DNA of 64,000 nt from Ramazzottius varieornatus (GCA_001949185.1 BDGG01000013.1:540408-604407), one strand, 5' to 3'. Positions 24,501 to 37,234 are shown, numbered from the stretch's first letter. The notes: generated by a model not told the origin, from the sequence alone. Made by a program: numbers and translations.

Positions 24501-27500
24501 AAGCGAAGCCTTTCTGAATCCACTGAGGAAAATCTGCAAGTATTATTAGACTTCGCATACCATCGTTAAATATTCGACCGGATGAGCAACGGTATAAAAA
24601 TGCTTGTCTATTAAGGACATTTCCAGGAATCTCGAGTACCGGTAGAACGTTTATTTTTCCGGCATCGACTCTCATCGTTTATTCTCCGTTTATCTCTCCG
24701 GCATGGACTCTCATCTTGACACTCCTAGCCAGCCCTGCCGCTGCGCAATAGCCAATGTGGCAAAAAACTGGTGCCCATATGTGGTGCCCGTCATGTGACA
24801 ATCGGCTCGGATTCGGGTCAGTTAATTTAGACGAATCTGGCTCCGCCTACGGGACGGCTCAATGGGTGCAGCGTACGCACACGACCTGCATATCGTTTTC
24901 TGCCGTTACGTCAGGCTCAACATTGCCGTTTCCCAGCTGTTTGTCACATTAGAATTTTGCAGCGGCAGGACTGCTCCTAGCGAACCAGGAGTGTGAAGTA
25001 TAGCGCTACAGAGCGTGATTTGGCCCGAACTGTTTTTGTTTGACCTATGGCATTTTAGTGCATCGTTGGCCTGAGGTATACCCTAGTGCATGCAACGTTT
25101 TGCGATGACTTAAAACACTGCGGTGCGGCGGAGTGCTTGGGGTGGAGTGATCTTTCAAACAGCTAATTTTCAAGTCGGCGCAGAGCGTTATGTGTTCGTC
25201 ATACGCCGAGTCTCTGTGCCAGTTATTTGATCCACGAATTGATGGTTCTTACCGGTTTCAAGTTAATGGTCAGATTCGCGAATAAAAGGACTTGTACACT
25301 GAGCACGTGCCAAGAGGCGTGTCTTTCCAGCTCGCTTTCAAATTTGGATCACCCGGACGGTAGGAAACACAGAAAAGCATACGTCTTACTCCTCGATCCA
25401 CTAATCTCTCACGTTACTGTTTCTCCAGTCTTACTTATCATACAAAGATAAATGCTCTGCATGCTAAAAGTGCCATAATACTAGCCAGGAAACTCTTTTC
25501 CTTTGCAAAGAAAACTATAGTTTTCGGTTTGACCGCGACACATACTGTGGCAAATCACTCGCCGAGACTGAGCGGAGAGATAGTCAAAAACGCACTCACC
25601 TGCTAACCTCCGACACCACGCATCGGTATTGTACGGATCAGATGGTGGATTGCTCTGCAGAATTGGAATTGGAATGGGATTCCGTACAGTCGCCGTCGGA
25701 TCTCCGTCAAGGAAATCGTACAGTTTTGTACTCGCGGAAGGAAGTAAAATAGCATCGTGGTGCGTCATCATGTAGTACAACTGGTCGTCTGGCGGCTTGT
25801 TGTCCTTTGAGAAATCCATCCGCCGTAAGAAGTCCTGATGAGATGCTGTATTTGACCGATCTACCAACCCAAGCACCAACAACGACCGAAAGGCAGCTTT
25901 TGCTTTATCGTCATCCGCGTTACCTTTTAAATTTCGAAACACACAGTCTCAGGGAGTTTCGAGATGTCAAACACGATGGGAAGAAGTGGTGAGCACGACA
26001 TAGGCAATTTTTCTATCATCCGATCTCACCTGTGTACCATCCGTTTTTGATAAGCGTAGTGCGGAAAATATCCAATGCAAAATATACATGCTCCCCGTTG
26101 ACCAGATGGTTATCACAAGCAGCAACCATGTACTTGCGGACCATCGTTGCGTTCATCAGCAGCACATGAACTGTTTTAAAACCAGCATGTTATCAGGATG
26201 AGCACCAACTAGGGGACAAAAAGTAACAACACAGAATACTTCTACTTTCCACGATATGGTCACGTGGACTGTCCTACTACTCGCTTATATGTAGACCGTA
26301 ACCCTTAGTACTTTATCAAAACTTAGTAAATGACGTTGTCATAGCCGTCAGCAGACCAAGGTTTACCAAACCAACAGCTGGCTCAGATTTCTGCAGCCAT
26401 AGTTGAATTTGAACATTTCAACATCTGAGTGGCAAAACGTTCAGAGCGGCGGCGTGCTCGCAAGTGTGCTTTAGAGTTTGGGCGATGCATGCGCCGACAG
26501 TTTTACCAGTCTTCATGCGCTGATAATTACGCCGTTTTGCGCGAGTTGTCGAAAGTTCCGTTCTGTGACCGTGGACAAGTTCGCCCTTATGTATGCGACA
26601 AACGACTTTGCTTCTGCTTGTGACTCTGCTTTAACGTGCGACGTACGGGACATAACTGGGACATAGTGGTTTTCGCGCCCATAATTCGAGCGTACTTACC
26701 GCCCGACTTAAATCGGTGTGCCGTTCTCTACAACACCGTTTTCAAATTCCAAATTTAAACGACGATTCGGGTGATACGAGGAAAAAACGTAGACCATGGA
26801 GTGCCCACCACATAATTACATAGGGGCAAATAAGTTTCAAAGCACAGGCCACCTGAAAGCGTTGTTTTCCAAAGGTACTTGGTACTGGACAGCCTTGACA
26901 CCGGCCAGGCTTGACTTCCTTCTGCCCAAACCAGTCACTAGACACCACTCTTTCATCCAGAGCTGAGGTCAAACTCAAACGTGCAATGGGGCAGAAACTA
27001 CATAATTTCTTAACGCGGAGGCTACAAAAACTTCCGGTCATATACCTTACAAAATCTCTTCAACGAATGACTTCCCAGCCTCGGCTCCAAGTTTGGAATA
27101 TTGCCGCTAAGTTGCTTTCACCTTATGCAAAAAGTCGCCGAGATCGAACGACCAAAGAATTTCTGGTGAACGCAGCTTTAAAACGTATTGAACCCCCTAT
27201 GCATGATCGTGAGTTTGCCTGCCTTTTCTGCCCGGGAATATCTGTTGCGCCGCGTACAGAAACCGACCATCGCGCAGGTGGCCGTCTGACTAAACCTAAG
27301 CGACCAGCAAGATGTCCGCTCTGAATCCTGCTGCAGGTCAGACGAATCAAAAAGCTACGACATAGTTCGCATTCAACCGGCCCAGTTTCTATTTCGCGAG
27401 TGGCTAGTGCTAACAATGCATTCATCTTTTGGTACAGGAGGAGTAAGCATGTGTGACCCAGTGAGGAAATGTGTGACCCAGTAGTCTCAGACGGCGTGAC

Positions 27501-30500
27501 ATGTATCAAGTATGCATTACGTTAACAGAAACACTTTTTATGTAAGATAGACAACACTGTAATTCAAACACGAGGTTCTACCGTCACCGTGTCCTTTCCT
27601 GAGGAAAAATATCAAGAATTTTTGAGTAGAAGAACCATGGTAACTCAAGCAAAACAACATCCAACTTGCACTTATCCACTCATCCTAATGACAACTTTCT
27701 ACGATTTTTTAGCTGCTTGTCTGCTGCTTTTGCGAACGGTGGTCGATACTGGTTCTGTTTGTGGTGCTGCGCCGACTGTCTTCTTTGGTCTACCAGCAGC
27801 TTTCTTCGGTCCACTTCCCGCCTTCTTCGCTGGTTTACCCGCTACCGGTTTCTTTGGCCTGCCAACACTCTTTTTCTTCGAGATGACAGCAGGAGCTTCC
27901 TGCAGAACAAGAGCAGCATGTTTGGCTGCCTTAGCTGCAGTTCGGTCGTCGATTCCAGACCTGTAGTCGGCACCCAGCAAATTCACTCCCCTGTCTCTCG
28001 CCAAGCGTTTGTCAGTCAGCTGTCTTTGTTTCTTTGGTTTCATCTGAGCAAATGTTTTACCAGCAGCAGAAGCAATCCTTTCGGCGACGGTACGATGTCC
28101 AGTTCCTACGTTCACGATCGAATCTAGACAGGAGTCGACTTTCTCGCTGTCGAAGTTTAGGCCTTTACGCAGAATCACATCTATGGTCTGGAGAGATTGA
28201 TGGTGCTTGTCCAGCAAAGGGTTCTGCTGTTGGTCATTTCGAGTCGGGGTCTTGTCAACGGTCTGTCGAATGGCTTCTGGATCGAAGGGGAAGATACCTG
28301 TCTTGCGAAAACCCGCTTTTACGGACTCAAAGTCGAACGAGAACTTGTGCGCTAAGGGAGTGCAGAGCAGGGCCATATGACCGGAGAACGTTCTACGGGA
28401 AATCTGAAAAGAAAAACTGTACGTCAGATTTGATCACTGGGAGAACTGAAATAACAGCAACCATCGTGGAGTACAGTACTTTACTTCAAAATCTGGGTCA
28501 ACCCTCCGAAAGTTCTTGTAATGCGTCCAGTCAGATTTCACACCACTAAAGACACAGCAGTCCAGGGGTTGTAGATGATGCGTCTGACGGAAGACAAACT
28601 AACTGAATGTCTTTTTCGGACTTTTCGCAGAGCGTGAAGAGTTGCACGTTCAAGACATGACTGTGGTGGCCGTCCATGAACACAATGTTCTACAAAATTA
28701 AAGAATCACAAGATACCGATCTGAGTGACATGGAGTAAATCAGGTCAGAGTTTGTTACCTTTTGAGCTGTCATATTGGCAATCACTTCTTTACGAAAGTA
28801 ATCGGTGAGGACATCTGCATCCATAGTGCCACTATCGTTCACCGCAACATATAGCTTGTCATCCGTACCACGGTGCATACTTTCCAACTGGACTTTCCCA
28901 TCATACAGTACAAGCGGTCTTAGCATTCTACCCGTAGCATCGCCGCAAAACAAGACTGTAACCTGAACCCTTGTGGTCCCTTCTGTGTGCGCTATCGCCT
29001 GTTTAACCCCAGCTTCAGTGTACACTCTGTCTCGTTTGTAACCCAGTATAAATCCCGACTCATCCAAGTTGAAAATTCCTTCAGGCTCCGTCAGGTATCC
29101 GGCTGCATGGTGTTCAGAAAGGAGTGCGACGTATGATTGAGCCTTCTCTTTGTCCCATTCACGTGCCTTCTTTCGGTCCACGTTGGAAGTAAGTCGCCGC
29201 GAAATTTCCTGTGCCACCAATTGGTGAAGGACGGTTTCATACCTGGAGTACAGAGATTGTCGTACATCAAGATTTCAGATCAGATTCATCAAATTGTTTG
29301 TAAATGATTTTCAGATCCAAACCTTTTTCTAGGGCGAAATATTGGAGATAATCACGAAAGTTATCTTTGGTGAGCGGTAGCCCCGTCTTTGCAAACTGGG
29401 TTAGCACCTGCGCCAGTCCTTTCATCTCTTCTGGACTATGCTTTGTACCACGGCCCATTTTCGAACGATGAGGTTTGATGAGATAACGGTAAAGTGTCTT
29501 TCTTGGAATTTCGTATATCTCCGCCGCTGCGCTCCTTAACATTCCATTCTTAGCAGAAGCTATCGCTAGCTCGAGCGACCTGTCATCATAGTCACGTACT
29601 TTCTTGTTCTTTAGCACCAAAGACATTCTAATAAGGCCCGATAGCAAACTGACTGCACCGCAAAAGATTCGAGATTGAAGTTACGTGAAGAAGTGGAGGC
29701 TATCAATTGTTTACAGCATCAGCTGATAAAAACTTGAATGTTACGAGAAAGTTTTCGTTACGTCATAGGCTTTATTTTAATTACGAGTGTCTCATGCTTT
29801 TCTATGGATGCGCCGTCTGAGACTACTGGGTCACACATTTCCTCACTGGGTCACACATGCTTACTCCTCCTGTACACTCCATACTGAGTGCGTTTGAAGA
29901 AACCACTCTTTACACTACCCCAGGGAGGAACTAAGATAGGCTTAAGCATGCGTCAATGCATGAGCTGGGTAAAACTCATCCAATAGAGAATCTGCCAAAA
30001 CAGCGATGCATTACACCACCAGCCACTCGCGAAAACAACTGGACAGTCGGATGCGAACTGTCCAGTTGTCGGTAGTTAGAGCTAAAATAACTTTGGCCTA
30101 TGTGCTGGTACTTGATGGCCATCTTCCTTCGGCTAACAGAACCCCGGAGAAACAGAAGCGTTCGACTGGTGGTATTTGGATTATCAAAAATGGACAAAGG
30201 GGTGGCCTGCTTACCTCGTCCTCTGGCTGCGGCCATCTTCAGATTGTCAGCAATCGAAAACATTCCATTCTCGGTTATAAAATACACCTGTAACCGGTTT
30301 GAGCTATTATGTATACTCGATGGAAGAAGAGCTATAAGTGCGGCTTTCCGGATGTCGTTCGTTGTGCCCCATTCCCGGTTCTTGTTCAACGACAGTAAAC
30401 CTAAAACCAGAGGGGTTGAGTTGGACTGACGAACTAACAGTATCGACCGGCATATCTTCCGCCAACGAATCTTCTATCCGTCGTCTCAACTGTGGGTGGG

Positions 30501-33500
30501 TGGTGTCATCTAGCGCAGTTAAGCGTCACACAGGTGCACAAGTTAAAGATTAGAAACGACGAGTTACCCTGGTGGCCTGGTGGCTTCAATCAATCCAATT
30601 ACCACTCCAAACTTGAATGGATGGGGATCGAACCCCCGCTTGCTACTTACATGGCGAACATTCAGATTACCTACCAAAAAATTGCTTCTTTTGAATTAGC
30701 CATACTGGTTTAGCAACAAAGCGCTTGTCTTTTCCAAAAATTAGCTCGAGCCAATGGCTACTTTTGAGGAAACCAAACGGTCACTTTGACTAATAAGTTT
30801 TACAGTACAGTATCCAATTGGCCAATTTTTTAACCGAAAAAAGTGATCTTTTGGATACTTTTCACCTAGTCGAGGCTACTTCAAAAGTGGCCATTGGCTC
30901 TAGCAAAGCATTGACTAAGTCTATCCAGAGCCGTGATATTAAATGTCACGTGAGCAAAACGAGTAATAACATACACACACCCCCACAAAACGGAGACTTC
31001 CAGGATGACTTCTGAGCCTGATGCTGGCGGATACCTTACCGGGATAGCCCGACCAGCAGATCAGCGGACGAAGATTCTGAGAGTATGCAGACCGCAGGAG
31101 ATCCTGGCTTCTAGCGCGACACTTTCCGACATAGATCTCCCAGACCCGCCGCACCAGCCGGCCACGTGATCCTAAGTCGTACACTGTCTTACAATATTAT
31201 AAATGATTGACCCCCTGGACCTCTGTTCACAAAATCGTATCTCCTGTCCCTGAAACCCAGTTTCAATCACTCAAAATGTTCATGAAAGAACAAGATTTCG
31301 TCTAAATGGTGATATGGCTCGGCACAACCACAATCAAGAAATCAACCGGCAAGGCGAACTTTGCCAGTCTTCCAAACGGAATGTGTTTCGCCCACCGCAG
31401 TCTGATCTGGGCATGTCGAGCCTCTGCATCCTAGCATCCCAAAAATGCACCAAACACTAAATGACCTATGACTTTGCGATTTGGACTGATCATTTATGAC
31501 ATCTTTCTGCGTCAGGTCCAAAGTTCGAATGCTTTTTTAATCAGGCAAATTTTTGCGACAAAATTTCCCTATGGGACGCCTGGTGAGGGAACATTCAAGT
31601 ATTACGTAAGACGAGATCAAAGGCGCCGAATGGACCCCCTATCAAAGCAAATCAATGAATGCGGCTTTGATCCATTCGGTTTGCCGAATCTTACGTAATA
31701 CACTGGCCGCCGCAATAACGTCACAGCACAACCGTCGCATCAGATAGCTGGTGTGTAATTTTACTCGAGAAAAATCTGACGTCAAGAAAGTACGCAGTAT
31801 TACTGCCCCGTAAGAAGTATCCCAATAAACTACCAAAAGTACAACACCCAGAACAAAACAAGTTCGCCTTCTGTGTCGTCGTCCAACATAAAATATTCCT
31901 GGACACCTTCCGTAATCGCAATGGTAGGAACAGCATCCAGAACTTCAGTGGCAGCTGTGTACGAGGGTAACTCTCCTCTGTACACGATTTCGCAGTTTTG
32001 AAAGCAATTCTTAAAATCCGGTTTGTGTCGTGTTGAAGTTATTGCAGAGGCCAGAGTAGTTGAATGGTCCCTAAGAAGTATGGGTTCTGATGGTTAACAC
32101 TTATAGCGCGACCGTACTCTTTGTGAGTACATTGCCTCAGTTTTATTCGCTTCCTAAATCTGGCATTTCGCCCTTCGGGATGGGCATGTGTCGTTTGCTT
32201 GTAACTCGAACCTGCGTCCGAAGTGAGATTAATAACGATGAATCAGTGTGTCTAGCGGAACACCAATTTTCAAATTAGACAAACTGAGCACGCACACGCA
32301 CGATGGGAAATTATGGGACGGTAAAAATTAGAGTGTGACTACTGTCACCGCTTTCACCGCCTAAAAGTCTAAAATCACCGCCATTGATAAATAATAATTT
32401 AATTGATTTGAAACCGCCTTACGGAACAATTTCTGAATGTACAGTCACCGCCCGCCGATGAACTTAGGTTCGCCCAAGTTCATCGGCAGCTGCCGGTACG
32501 AACCAGTGCGTGCTGATGGTCTGCGCGTACATGGACGAGCTTCTCAGAGGCGAGTGGCCCGCGAACACAATGTTCTGCGACGATCAAGCGCATCACCTGT
32601 GGTTCACACCCTGTTGGTGAGCGAGAAGTTCACTCCATGTCGGCGGAGAAGATGAAGAAAGAGCTCTGAAGGTCTTTCTGACAGAAGAGCCTACATAGAT
32701 ATCACTGTGAACCAGTCGGTAGCCATACGAAACCGTCTTGGTAGCATGCCTAACCGGCCATTTCATGGCTGGAAAGGCTGTTGCCAGATTTTGCGTGTCC
32801 TCTCTCTTTGTCAAATTTAAAAACGAGATAAACGGCAGTGACGGCGGTGTGGAATTAATTAGAGGGGGTGGCTTTCGACTTCTAGGCGGTGAAGGCTTTG
32901 GCAATAACCATTCGGGCGGTTTGGGCGGTGACTACAGCAATTTCCTGAAAGCTATGACACAGGTGGAAAGGACGGCGAAATGGAAATTCGATCGTAGAAA
33001 AGTGTCGAAAAGTGTATTACCGTGAATCGGTCGCGTATATGTACGTGCTTCCGTACCGCCGCAGCAAAAAGGCCTGTCCCATAATATTTACGGTCCCATA
33101 ATTTCCCATCGCGCGTGTACAGTAAATTTGCGGAATACCAAAGTTTCAGAAGTGGTGTCGCGCCGATCACGTTGCGTAAGATTCATCGAATGACAATTAA
33201 AGTCCCCAATCGCGAAAAGCAGGTCTCCGGGCCGGAAAAATAAACCAGCACCTATTCGCGCAGACTCTGCAGGAGGGATCGGCAGTCCGCGTTACGTGGA
33301 AAACTGCACCGACTCTCCTTAATGTGTTCATTGCTTATAGGCGCGAATCTTAAGCTTTATTTGGGTAGCGGCATTTAGAAGGGTCAGTTTCGCACCGTTT
33401 CGCAAATTGTTCAGGAGACGCATTCTTCGTTTTCGCGAACAAGTGTGTTCGACTGAGGGTGTTCAGACTTGTCCATAGAGAATTCAACGGCCTATGGAAC

Positions 33501-36195
33501 AACCCTATGACATACTGTGTCCGGTATCTGGATAAATAGCTACAAGAGAAGGTAGACTGGGTCCCAGTACTACAGATTTCCATGGGCATGCCGCGACACG
33601 TTATGCAGACACGTAAAGTTGAGCCCCAGTCGGCGTATGATATCTTGACAACCTCCCGCCGGGGATTCATTGCGTGCACGATGACGTCACGTGGCATGTC
33701 CACGAAGCACAGAATTTTCGTTCGACCCGAGGGATAACACATGTGCTCCTAAATGCCAGATCTTCCCCAACATATTGGGGTCCAGTCATATTTTGTCAAA
33801 GCTGTTCTATCAGTCCTAACAGATACCCCGAACTCTTCTCTGTAGTTTCAGGTCAAAAGGCGAGGCTCTAAGCAATCGCGAAAACCGAATTTCCAAATGA
33901 CGCTACCCATTTAGAGTTGCCTTTTGATAACTTGGTCCATTTGAACTGATCCGTCGAGTCTGCAGTATCGGTGATCACGTTGATGTTAATCCAGCCGAAT
34001 TTCAAGCACAGTTGGGAAAAAACTGAGAATATGGTGTCCTGATTATAGCTAATCCGCAGTCCATTGTACAGCGCAGACGTATAGTGACAACCAGGCGTAA
34101 TTGGAGCTCCCATGCCGAAATAGCTGAACAATGAAGAGGACGCGATGTAGTCTTCTGTACAGGTCGTTCCGAGAAAGACGACGGGTAGGCCGAGTTGGTA
34201 GTACTTGACCACCAGCTCATGCGTTGCACCTAATGCCTGCCGAACACTGCAGGTTGACCTAGATGAAGAGAACGCAAATTTTTCGGTCGATAGCGTGTCT
34301 CGATAGCGTAAAGGATGAACCGGCCAGGCACTAATCAGAACTTGCGTCGAGCAGGAACCAGAGGCATGACTAATGAGGAATCCGCGCACCGAGTGCACGC
34401 ACCGCGGTTGTGGGGGGTCGAGTCTGGACAAGCGCTGTTGCACATTAACGCACATGCGCACCACTCACCGCATTTCGATCGACCTTTGGCAGCTGCTTTT
34501 CTGACGTAACGTCGTTCGACTTCCTAGGCTGGGGAGGGGAGGGTGCCGTAGGTTAGCGTGGGATTCCGCGCAGAAACCTGGGTGTGTTGTCACTGCGACG
34601 TCAGTAACGCCGCCTCTAAAGATACTGCAGCCCGCATATCGGGACTGCGTGTTCGACTGGCTATTCACCCACCGGCCTGCGATTATCATCTTTTTTAGGG
34701 GGGGGGGCGGTTAGGAAGTCTTAAGGTACAGGCCACCTTAAAGGGCTATTTTCTAGAGCAAGATTTTCAAAGATAGACCATCTCTTCTGACCACTATCCT
34801 CAAAAGATGAGGTACCTGGTACTCGAGCAGAAGAAGGAATAATTTTTTGAAAAGATGCAAAAAGTTGTTCTTCGTTTCTCGAATATGTGGGATAGATGAT
34901 TTTCTAGCGCTTCGACAAAAAGCCACTGGAGTATAAAGGGAATACAGAGTGAAAGCCCAATTTTATCAGAAATAGAAACACGGTGGAGCAGACTGAGAAG
35001 TTCTCAAACTCCATCAGTGGGAATTTCCCCGTTTCACTTTCGCTTGGTGCAAAAATTGAATTTCTTTCGAGCCTTGACAGCGGCCAAGCTTGACTTCCCT
35101 CTGACCAAACTAGCCAATAGACATTCTTCTTTCATCCAGAGCCGAAGTCGGACTTAAACGTACAATGAGGAAGAAACTACATAACTTCTTCTAGAACGCA
35201 GAGCCCTAAAAAACTTCCCTTCATATACTTTGCAAAATGTTTTCAACGAGGGAATTGGCAGCCTAAGCGCTGGTTTTGCAGTATTGCTCATAAGTTGCTT
35301 TCACTTTACTGCAAAAAGTTGCCGAGATCGAATGACCACAGAATTTCTGGTGAACGCAGCTTTAAAACTTATTGAACCCCTATGTATCTTGCTCTTGACG
35401 CAATTATCCAAATCTAATTGCGCAGTTATGCAAATCTAATTGCGTGTTCCGGATTCTCTCATTCGTTTTTGCGCATCGATATCACTTAACGTTTCCCTGT
35501 TCGGCTTCCGGAACAGCTAAAGATGGTGTTAATAACTTGCGCTAGCATCATGAGGACGAAAACTAGGCAAAAATTGTCAATCAAACTTCATAGCGAAACT
35601 CAAACTTAGTCAGCCGGACCATACCGGTCAGCTGGTACAGAAAGCCATGTTGCTCAAACTACCTAACGAATGCGCTCTCTGCGCTCCTTTGGAATAGCAT
35701 GTGTTATGTCATTCGATCACTGACCAGTATCATCAAAGCGCTCAACGCTGGCCGGTGCGCCGCCAAAGATTACAGCAATGCGCCTGGCACAGGATATTGC
35801 ACACCTACGGATTGCCCAGCAAAGACGATACACCTGCGCGTTGGAGGTGAAGTTTCTTGGGCTGTTCGAACGCTATGTAGGAAACGCCGAATAAGATTCG
35901 TTGTGTCATCGAGCACCCGACTTGCCTTCAATTTCTGTTATGCTCACCGGGTGTAATTGAAATCAGGCACGTAATCCAAAACATCTGATACTCTATTAAT
36001 GGCGGCTTTAATCGCGGGATAGACGGCTGTCAGGTCAGCGGGATCCGAAGTTCCATTGAGCGGGAGTCCAAGAAGCACAACTTTCCGTGGCGGTCCTGGG
36101 TAAGGCTCTGGCGGTACAAGATCCATCAGATCGTAAGCCACTACCACACAAGGTGCGACAACAACCCACATAAATCTAATGACCCATGCTACCAT
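18518..36195 (-). CDS. receptor guanylate-cyclase-like protein G1, degenerate cyclase
   Basis: Single-pass receptor: signal peptide, ANF-type ligand-binding ectodomain, TM, kinase-homology domain, coiled coil, class III cyclase fold. Exons (minus): 36195-35948 (signal peptide MVAWVIRFMWVVV, then PRKVVLLG), 34258-about 33904, an unresolved exon, 26170-26030, 25923-25600, 24533-24228, 24142-about 23806 (TM near its start), about 23805-23587 and 21997-about 21572 (kinase homology, DAQFVLKVADYG, IDIYSFGIILQE), 21505-21319, 21254-about 21100 (coiled coil), 19336-18810 and 18735-18518 (cyclase). Phases agree except at the TM/kinase junction near 23803-23816, where the frame shifts by one base or an odd intron is used. 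One donor is a GC type (GCAAGT near 21571). The cyclase keeps one metal Asp (VASDIM) but replaces the second (ETTIVGC for ETIGD) and the catalytic Asn (GDLVPFSLR for GDTVNTASR). Probably signals without making cGMP. Large introns hold transposons. Confidence 0.8.
19704..20196. mobile_element. TIR element starting CTGTAACCC (493 bp)
   Basis: Flanked by TA. Terminal inverted repeats of about 34 bp begin CTGTAACCCTTCTAACATC and are nearly identical. An inner inverted pair (near 19786 and 20078, around TTACGTCAG) lies inside. No transposase. In an intron of G1. Confidence 0.8.
22107..22478. mobile_element. hAT-like MITE with 29-bp perfect TIRs
   Basis: Ends CAGAGTGAAACAATCAACTA match perfectly as inverted repeats over 29 bp (22107-22135, 22450-22478). 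The CAGAG start is typical of hAT superfamily ends, and the flanks CCATCAC / CCATTAC look like a decayed target duplication. Inside is a 14-bp perfect hairpin (22331-22344 with 22351-22364). Non-coding, in an intron of G1. Confidence 0.75.
23188..23358. mobile_element. CACGCA MITE, copy C
   Basis: Shorter copy (171 bp) flanked by TA; the left end has lost one of the two AATTATGG blocks. In an intron of G1. Confidence 0.8.
26840..27205. repeat. dispersed repeat family R3, copy 1
   Basis: Diverged copy of the sequence at 34730-35390. Best match covers GCTTGACTTCC, CTTTCATCCAGAG, GAACGCAGCTTTAAAAC and ATTGAACCCC. It lacks about 230 bp of the other copy. No coding signal. In an intron of G1. Confidence 0.7.
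27435..29872 (-). mobile_element. pogo/Tigger-like DNA transposon, 2.4 kb
   Basis: Complete element flanked by TA with 62-bp terminal inverted repeats that look perfect (start CAGGAGGAGTAAGCATGTGT), each containing the sub-repeat TGTGTGACCCAGT twice. It carries a transposase gene (27699-29626, minus). The intact ends suggest a recent insertion into an intron of G1. Confidence 0.92.
27699..29626 (-). pseudogene. pogo/Tigger-type transposase with AT-hook tail, frame broken
   Basis: DDE transposase. It starts at ATG 29626 with a Psq-type helix-turn-helix (RSAAAEIYEIPRKTLYRYL). The catalytic core follows: FNLDESGF (first Asp) and VFMDGHHSHV (second). Two short GT-AG introns fit (about 28690-28758 and 28405-28480). 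The C-terminus has GRPKK AT-hook motifs (near 27855 and 27795) and ends at 27699, so DNA binding may be two-sided. The frame is broken near 29200-29240 and again near 28585, where the LQPLD motif is in another frame. These may be mutations or unrecognised introns. Confidence 0.8.
30621..30637 (-). other. isolated Pol III B-box (tRNA-like)
   Basis: On the minus strand the sequence GGGGGTTCGATCCCC forms a T-arm with a perfect B box. The 5' region has no clear cloverleaf or A box, so this is probably a tRNA-derived SINE relic and not a tRNA gene. Confidence 0.4.
30746..30905. mobile_element. small TIR element, ends GCT(C/A)GAGCCAATGGC
   Basis: About 160 bp with 24-bp inverted ends (3 mismatches) and a palindromic centre (CCAATTGG). 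Non-coding; intron of G1. Confidence 0.55.
31599..31701. repeat. 103-bp fold-back with GTATTACGTAAGA ends
   Basis: A 13-bp perfect inverted pair at the ends and a second pair inside (CGAATGGA / TCCATTCG). Intron of G1. Confidence 0.6.
31712..31950. repeat. dispersed repeat family R5, copy 1
   Basis: Diverged copy of 36939-37140, sharing TTTACTCGAGAAAA, TCTG(A/G)CGTCAA and GAACA(A)AACAAGTT(C/T)GCCTTCTGT. Non-coding. Confidence 0.6.
32295..33117. mobile_element. CACGCA MITE, copy D, split by insertion
   Basis: Left end 32295-32330 and right part 32953-33117 belong to one MITE copy in the opposite orientation to A. A 622-bp element is inserted between them (32331-32952). The right side is followed by TA. 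Confidence 0.8.
32331..32952. mobile_element. 622-bp TA-flanked insertion with ACCGCC-rich ends
   Basis: Interrupts MITE copy D and is bounded by TA duplicates (32329-32330 and 32953-32954). Both ends are rich in (T)CACCGCC / GGCGGTGA. It includes a hairpin GAACTTAGGTTCGCCCAAGTTCA. A 103-codon minus-strand frame has no recognised domain. Confidence 0.7.
34730..35390. repeat. dispersed repeat family R3, copy 2 (longer)
   Basis: About 660 bp, homologous to 26840-27205 and with additional internal sequence. Starts near CAGGCCACCTTAAAG. A G-run of ten bases precedes it at about 34698. Lies between the first two exons of G1. Confidence 0.65.
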
Positions 36196-37234
36196 GACAG
36201 GACTATCTTGCGAATCCCTAGTGGCTCTTATGGAACTTACACTATGACTTGGTCACTTACGCTCCGAGGCACACCAGTTTTGTCCAAGTACTTCACTCAC
36301 TCCCTTGGTAACAGATCCGACGTTCGTAGCCCGTTTCAGTATCAAGAAAAACGACAAAGTCCAAGTCAGAGTCGTTCGTATGTGAACCTTCATCTGTATA
36401 CTCAACAAGTGAGCCATTCTGATCATCCAGTTTGTGATGTACTAGCAAGAGTCATGTTTCCTTTGGTACTCTTGCTTTCGACTTTTATCTTACTACATCG
36501 ACGAAATTTCTGCTCCTTCAGCGTGTGTCCATACCTAATACTGTTTCTCGCTTCGATGCTCACCGTTAGCGAAGCCGTCCAGACCTGGCCGAGGATCACT
36601 ACAAAAGCACCTACGATTCTTTGTCCAGAATCGCTGCCCATTCTCAAGTATATGCTATTGGGAAACTTCAACTGCAGATACTTTTCCGCCAGATTCAAAG
36701 GATGGATAGACTCCTGCCTAGCGTGAGTTACATTGCAAAGAAGCGATTTCGTGGTTGGGGGCAGTCGGTGACGTCGATTTTATGGCGCTCAACATTAAGC
36801 CCGTGGAAAGGCTGAATATTCAATAAGCCGAAAACAGCGTATTACCGATGACCAAATACTCCAGATAATGATGTTACCGGCCGTCGACCAGCAGTTTACT
36901 TTCTAAGTGTACATTTGCTGTTTTCTACCTCTGCAATGACTTCAGTACGTCAGAGTATCAACATCACATTAGATAGCTTGCGTAAAGATAGCTTTTACTC
37001 GAGAAAAGTCTGGCGTCAAAAACCACACAGAAATCAACACTTGGAACAGAACAAGTTTGCCTTCTGTTTCGTCGTCAAACATGAAATACTACTGAACGCC
37101 TCCAGTAATCAAAACCAGAGGCGTAGGCAAAGTCCGGTTCAGTCCGCACTGTGTGTGACGCTTACTTTGTGAGAGTTCACGCCTTCACGGTGATTCGCAA
37201 CTCGCCCTGGACACGTGTTAAAATCCTGTTAGTA
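36196..37234. other. 5' flank of G1, no gene
   Basis: Upstream of the G1 start codon. Open frames (172 codons plus strand, 91 minus) lack motifs and splice context. Contains repeat R5 copy 2. Confidence 0.4.
36939..37140. repeat. dispersed repeat family R5, copy 2
   Basis: Diverged copy of the sequence at 31712-31950. Confidence 0.6.

Noticed and set aside
26375-26433. Possible missing exon of G1
   Set aside because: An acceptor-like CAG and short open frame exist, but its phase does not fit the exon starting at 26170.
32593-32904. 103-codon frame in the nested insertion
   Set aside because: No domain; composition follows the repeat.
33350-33742. 130-codon minus-strand frame as an extra ectodomain exon of G1
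   Set aside because: Duplicates the position of the 26170-26030 exon and lacks good splice sites.
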